DNA of 9,701 nucleotides from Bacillota bacterium (GTDB lineage: Bacteria; Bacillota; Clostridia; Christensenellales; CAG-138), in the NCBI GenBank assembly GCA_023458355.1, contig JAEWZS010000056.1, forward strand, positions 1 through 9,701. Direction: 5' to 3'. Both the position numbers and the translations under genes were made by a program. Shown here piece after piece: positions 8,248-9,701 of this stretch. Numbering within the stretch: the stretch's first letter is position 1; each line of letters opens with the position of its first letter. Below the pieces are notes generated by a model. It did no database searches, was not told where the DNA came from, and worked only from the letters and a program-made list of their open reading frames with translations.

Positions 8248-9084
8248 TCAGCACTCCTTCACAATCTCAATCAGCCACTCCGAGCCGCCTTCGACGCCGT
8301 ATGTACGTGCGAAATCCTTTTTGTTCATGGCAATACCCATGAAGCCGGTTGAGCTGTTGTATAAAATTTCCCCGTCGGGCGGTGCATAGCCAAACGAGCG
8401 GTGAAAGAGCATGGACTTATTAAAAACCTTAGTATCGCGCCGACAAATGGTCACGCGAACGGTTTCCCCCTGTACAATGCCTGTCTTTTCAAAATCCGAA
8501 ATACGGATGTTCGTTTCAAGGTTGCCGTAGGGTTCCATCAACTCCGTAACACAGCCTCGTGCGGCATTTGCTTCAACGGACACAGGTGGGATAGAAAACG
8601 TAACGATTTCTGATACCGGATAAGCAAGCCCTACCCCCTCAAAATCGATAACGCCCGCTGCGAGCCTCGCGGCACAATAGGCAAACAGATCGCGCCCGTG
8701 GAAAATGCTCGTCTTCTCCGTGCCCTTTAGGCGGTTGACTGTTTCGTCAATTTCACGAATCTCACAAATGCCGAACTCTTGAAGAACTCCGGTAAGGCTG
8801 CCGTTATCGGGGGTGACGATATAGTAGCCGTTCACTGTTTTTGCTACACTCGCTTTCCTCGATGTGCCGACACCGGGGTCCACCACGGAAACAAAAACAG
8901 TACCCTCAGGCCAAAAGGGCAGAACACCTCTTAGGTGTGAGGAGGCGCGCTCAATATTGAACTTTGGAATGTTATGCGCGATATCGTAAATCTCAAGCTC
9001 CGGATCGACGCTTTTGCACACGCCGAACATGGCACCGCTTGAGACGCCGAAGTCTGTCTGCATGGTGATGCATGGCTTTCTCAT
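8248..9084 (-). CDS. S-adenosylmethionine hydroxide adenosyltransferase (SAM hydrolase, DUF62 family)
   Basis: Complete 278-residue two-domain member of the family that hydrolyses SAM to adenosine and L-methionine. The N-terminal domain has TDFG (10-13), WPEGTVFVSVVDPGVG (58-73), TPDNGSLTG (91-99) and FHGRDLFA (128-135). D69, R76 and H129 fit the spacing of the Asp/Arg/His set described for archaeal DUF62 proteins as activating water. The C-terminal domain starts near residue 165 and carries YGNLETNI and a YNSSTGFMGIAMN segment that stands where the family has SSG-x-LEIAVN. The long loop insertion of true fluorinases is not apparent. Members form trimers with active sites between one subunit's N domain and the neighbour's C domain. 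It starts directly after the preceding stop (TAA then ATG), with GGAGG at 9093-9097. The physiological role of the family is still poorly understood. Confidence 0.9.
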   Translation of the reverse strand: MRKPCITMQTDFGVSSGAMFGVCKSVDPELEIYDIAHNIPKFNIERASSHLRGVLPFWPEGTVFVSVVDPGVGTSRKASVAKTVNGYYIVTPDNGSLTGVLQEFGICEIREIDETVNRLKGTEKTSIFHGRDLFAYCAARLAAGVIDFEGVGLAYPVSEIVTFSIPPVSVEANAARGCVTELMEPYGNLETNIRISDFEKTGIVQGETVRVTICRRDTKVFNKSMLFHRSFGYAPPDGEILYNSSTGFMGIAMNKKDFARTYGVEGGSEWLIEIVKEC

Positions 9085-9701
9085 TTACTTTTCCTCCGCT
9101 GATTCCTTTGTGATGGAAACCTTATAATCAGCAAAGTTTTCACCGGGTTTGAAAATATCGGGGAGATACTTTTCAGCAAAGCTCCTCTGGTTAAGGCTGA
9201 GCGCTATAAAGGGGCTTGTGCTGCCGTTGTAGAGGATAGGCTCACCGACTTCTACATACCCAAACGAGCGGTGGAAGAGCACGCTTTGGTCAAACAGCGT
9301 TTTCCCATTTTTGATAACAGTAACCCGTGTGCGGTCGCCGAGTTTTATGCCGGTCTTCTCAAAATCGTCCACCGCAATGTTGGTAGAGGCTCCTCCAAAA
9401 TGCTTCATGCAACCGTTGATTTGGCCTTTGGCAAAACCATCGCCTACAACGCCCCTCACTACTTCAAACGTTACGCAGTCTTTTACCGGATATGCGGGGC
9501 CGACACCTTCGTAATCGATGATGCCTGAGGCAAGCTTTGCAGCGCAGTAAGCGAAAACATCGCGTCCGTGGAAGGTGCCCGATTTCTCGCTGCCTTTAAG
9601 ACGATTAACATTTTCGTCGATTTGGCGAACCTCGACGACTTGATCGAGCAATGATGTAAGTGTGCCGTTATCGGGTGTAATAAGATAGCTGCCGTTTTGA
9701 A
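9085..9701 (-). CDS. S-adenosylmethionine hydroxide adenosyltransferase (DUF62 family), 5' partial
   Basis: Third paralogue, first in transcription order, cut by the window edge. The frame runs open through base 9701; the visible part begins with QNGSYLITPDNGTLTS, which aligns with residue 84 of the neighbouring copy, so about 83 N-terminal residues are missing and the full length should be near 287. A TTG at 9651 is internal, not the start. FHGRDVFAYCAAKLA is intact, as are EGVGPAYPV and the C-terminal LFHRSFGY and YNGSTSPFIALSLN segments. The Asp and Arg of the N-terminal motif are outside the window. It is clearly closer to the 278-residue copy than to the short one, also at the DNA level (shared CAAACGAGCGGTG stretch at 8391 and 9261). 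Catalytic activity is likely but cannot be confirmed here. Confidence 0.9.
   Translation of the reverse strand, partial: QNGSYLITPDNGTLTSLLDQVVEVRQIDENVNRLKGSEKSGTFHGRDVFAYCAAKLASGIIDYEGVGPAYPVKDCVTFEVVRGVVGDGFAKGQINGCMKHFGGASTNIAVDDFEKTGIKLGDRTRVTVIKNGKTLFDQSVLFHRSFGYVEVGEPILYNGSTSPFIALSLNQRSFAEKYLPDIFKPGENFADYKVSITKESAEEK
9091..9098 (-). promoter_or_regulatory. Ribosome binding site for the 278-residue DUF62 gene
   Basis: CGGAGGAA on the - strand lies inside the last codons of the upstream paralogue, 8 bases (from the end of GGAGG) before the ATG at 9084. It supports that start and co-translation of the pair. Confidence 0.7.

Noticed and set aside
8248..9084. Fluorinase or chlorinase rather than SAM hydrolase
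   Set aside because: The Asp69/Arg76/His129 set of the hydrolytic DUF62 group is present and the extra loop of fluorinases is not apparent.
9085..9651. TTG at 9651 as the true start of the last DUF62 gene
   Set aside because: The frame stays open to 9701 and the extra residues include the conserved TPDNG motif, so the gene continues beyond the window.

Overview
The window looks like a chromosomal segment of a Gram-positive bacterium, most likely Bacillota/Clostridia. The reasons are the strong Shine-Dalgarno sites (AGGAGG-type), short or overlapping gene junctions, and an oligopeptide ABC transporter whose ATPases carry the C-terminal tails typical of the Firmicute AmiE/AmiF subgroup. No taxon can be fixed from the sequence alone. 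No RNA gene, insertion sequence, CRISPR array or origin was seen.

Positions 1-7597 (+ strand) hold eight tightly packed genes that read as one operon whose start lies upstream of the window. They are the end of an Opp-type permease (oppC), two ATPases (oppD, oppF), a cytoplasmic NlpC/P60 peptidase with SH3-like N-terminus (YkfC-like), a cytoplasmic transglutaminase-like protein of unknown substrate, a diaminopimelate-decarboxylase-family enzyme (LysA-like), a PLP enzyme of the D-cysteine desulfhydrase/ACC deaminase family, and an aspartate/glutamate racemase. Three junctions are ATGA overlaps (2420, 4649, 6899). A perfect 15-bp hairpin at 7633-7670 closes the unit.

The coherent reading, which is inference, is import and breakdown of murein-type peptides. 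Opp brings in L-Ala-gamma-D-Glu-diamino acid peptides and the NlpC/P60 enzyme cuts after gamma-D-Glu. The LysA-like enzyme turns released meso-DAP into lysine, and the racemase and desulfhydrase handle D-amino acids. The transglutaminase-like protein is the unexplained member, and the locus differs from the B. subtilis ykfABCD set because no epimerase or LD-carboxypeptidase gene is visible.

Positions 7752-9701 (- strand, convergent) hold three adjacent paralogues of the SAM hydroxide adenosyltransferase family (DUF62; SAM hydrolase, related to fluorinase/chlorinase). In transcription order they are a copy cut by the window edge, a complete 278-residue copy with the full Asp/Arg/His set, and a 164-residue copy that stops at the domain boundary and has altered active-site motifs. 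The 154-bp gap between the two convergent units contains the hairpin, usable by both strands, and a G-rich tract at 7705-7730.
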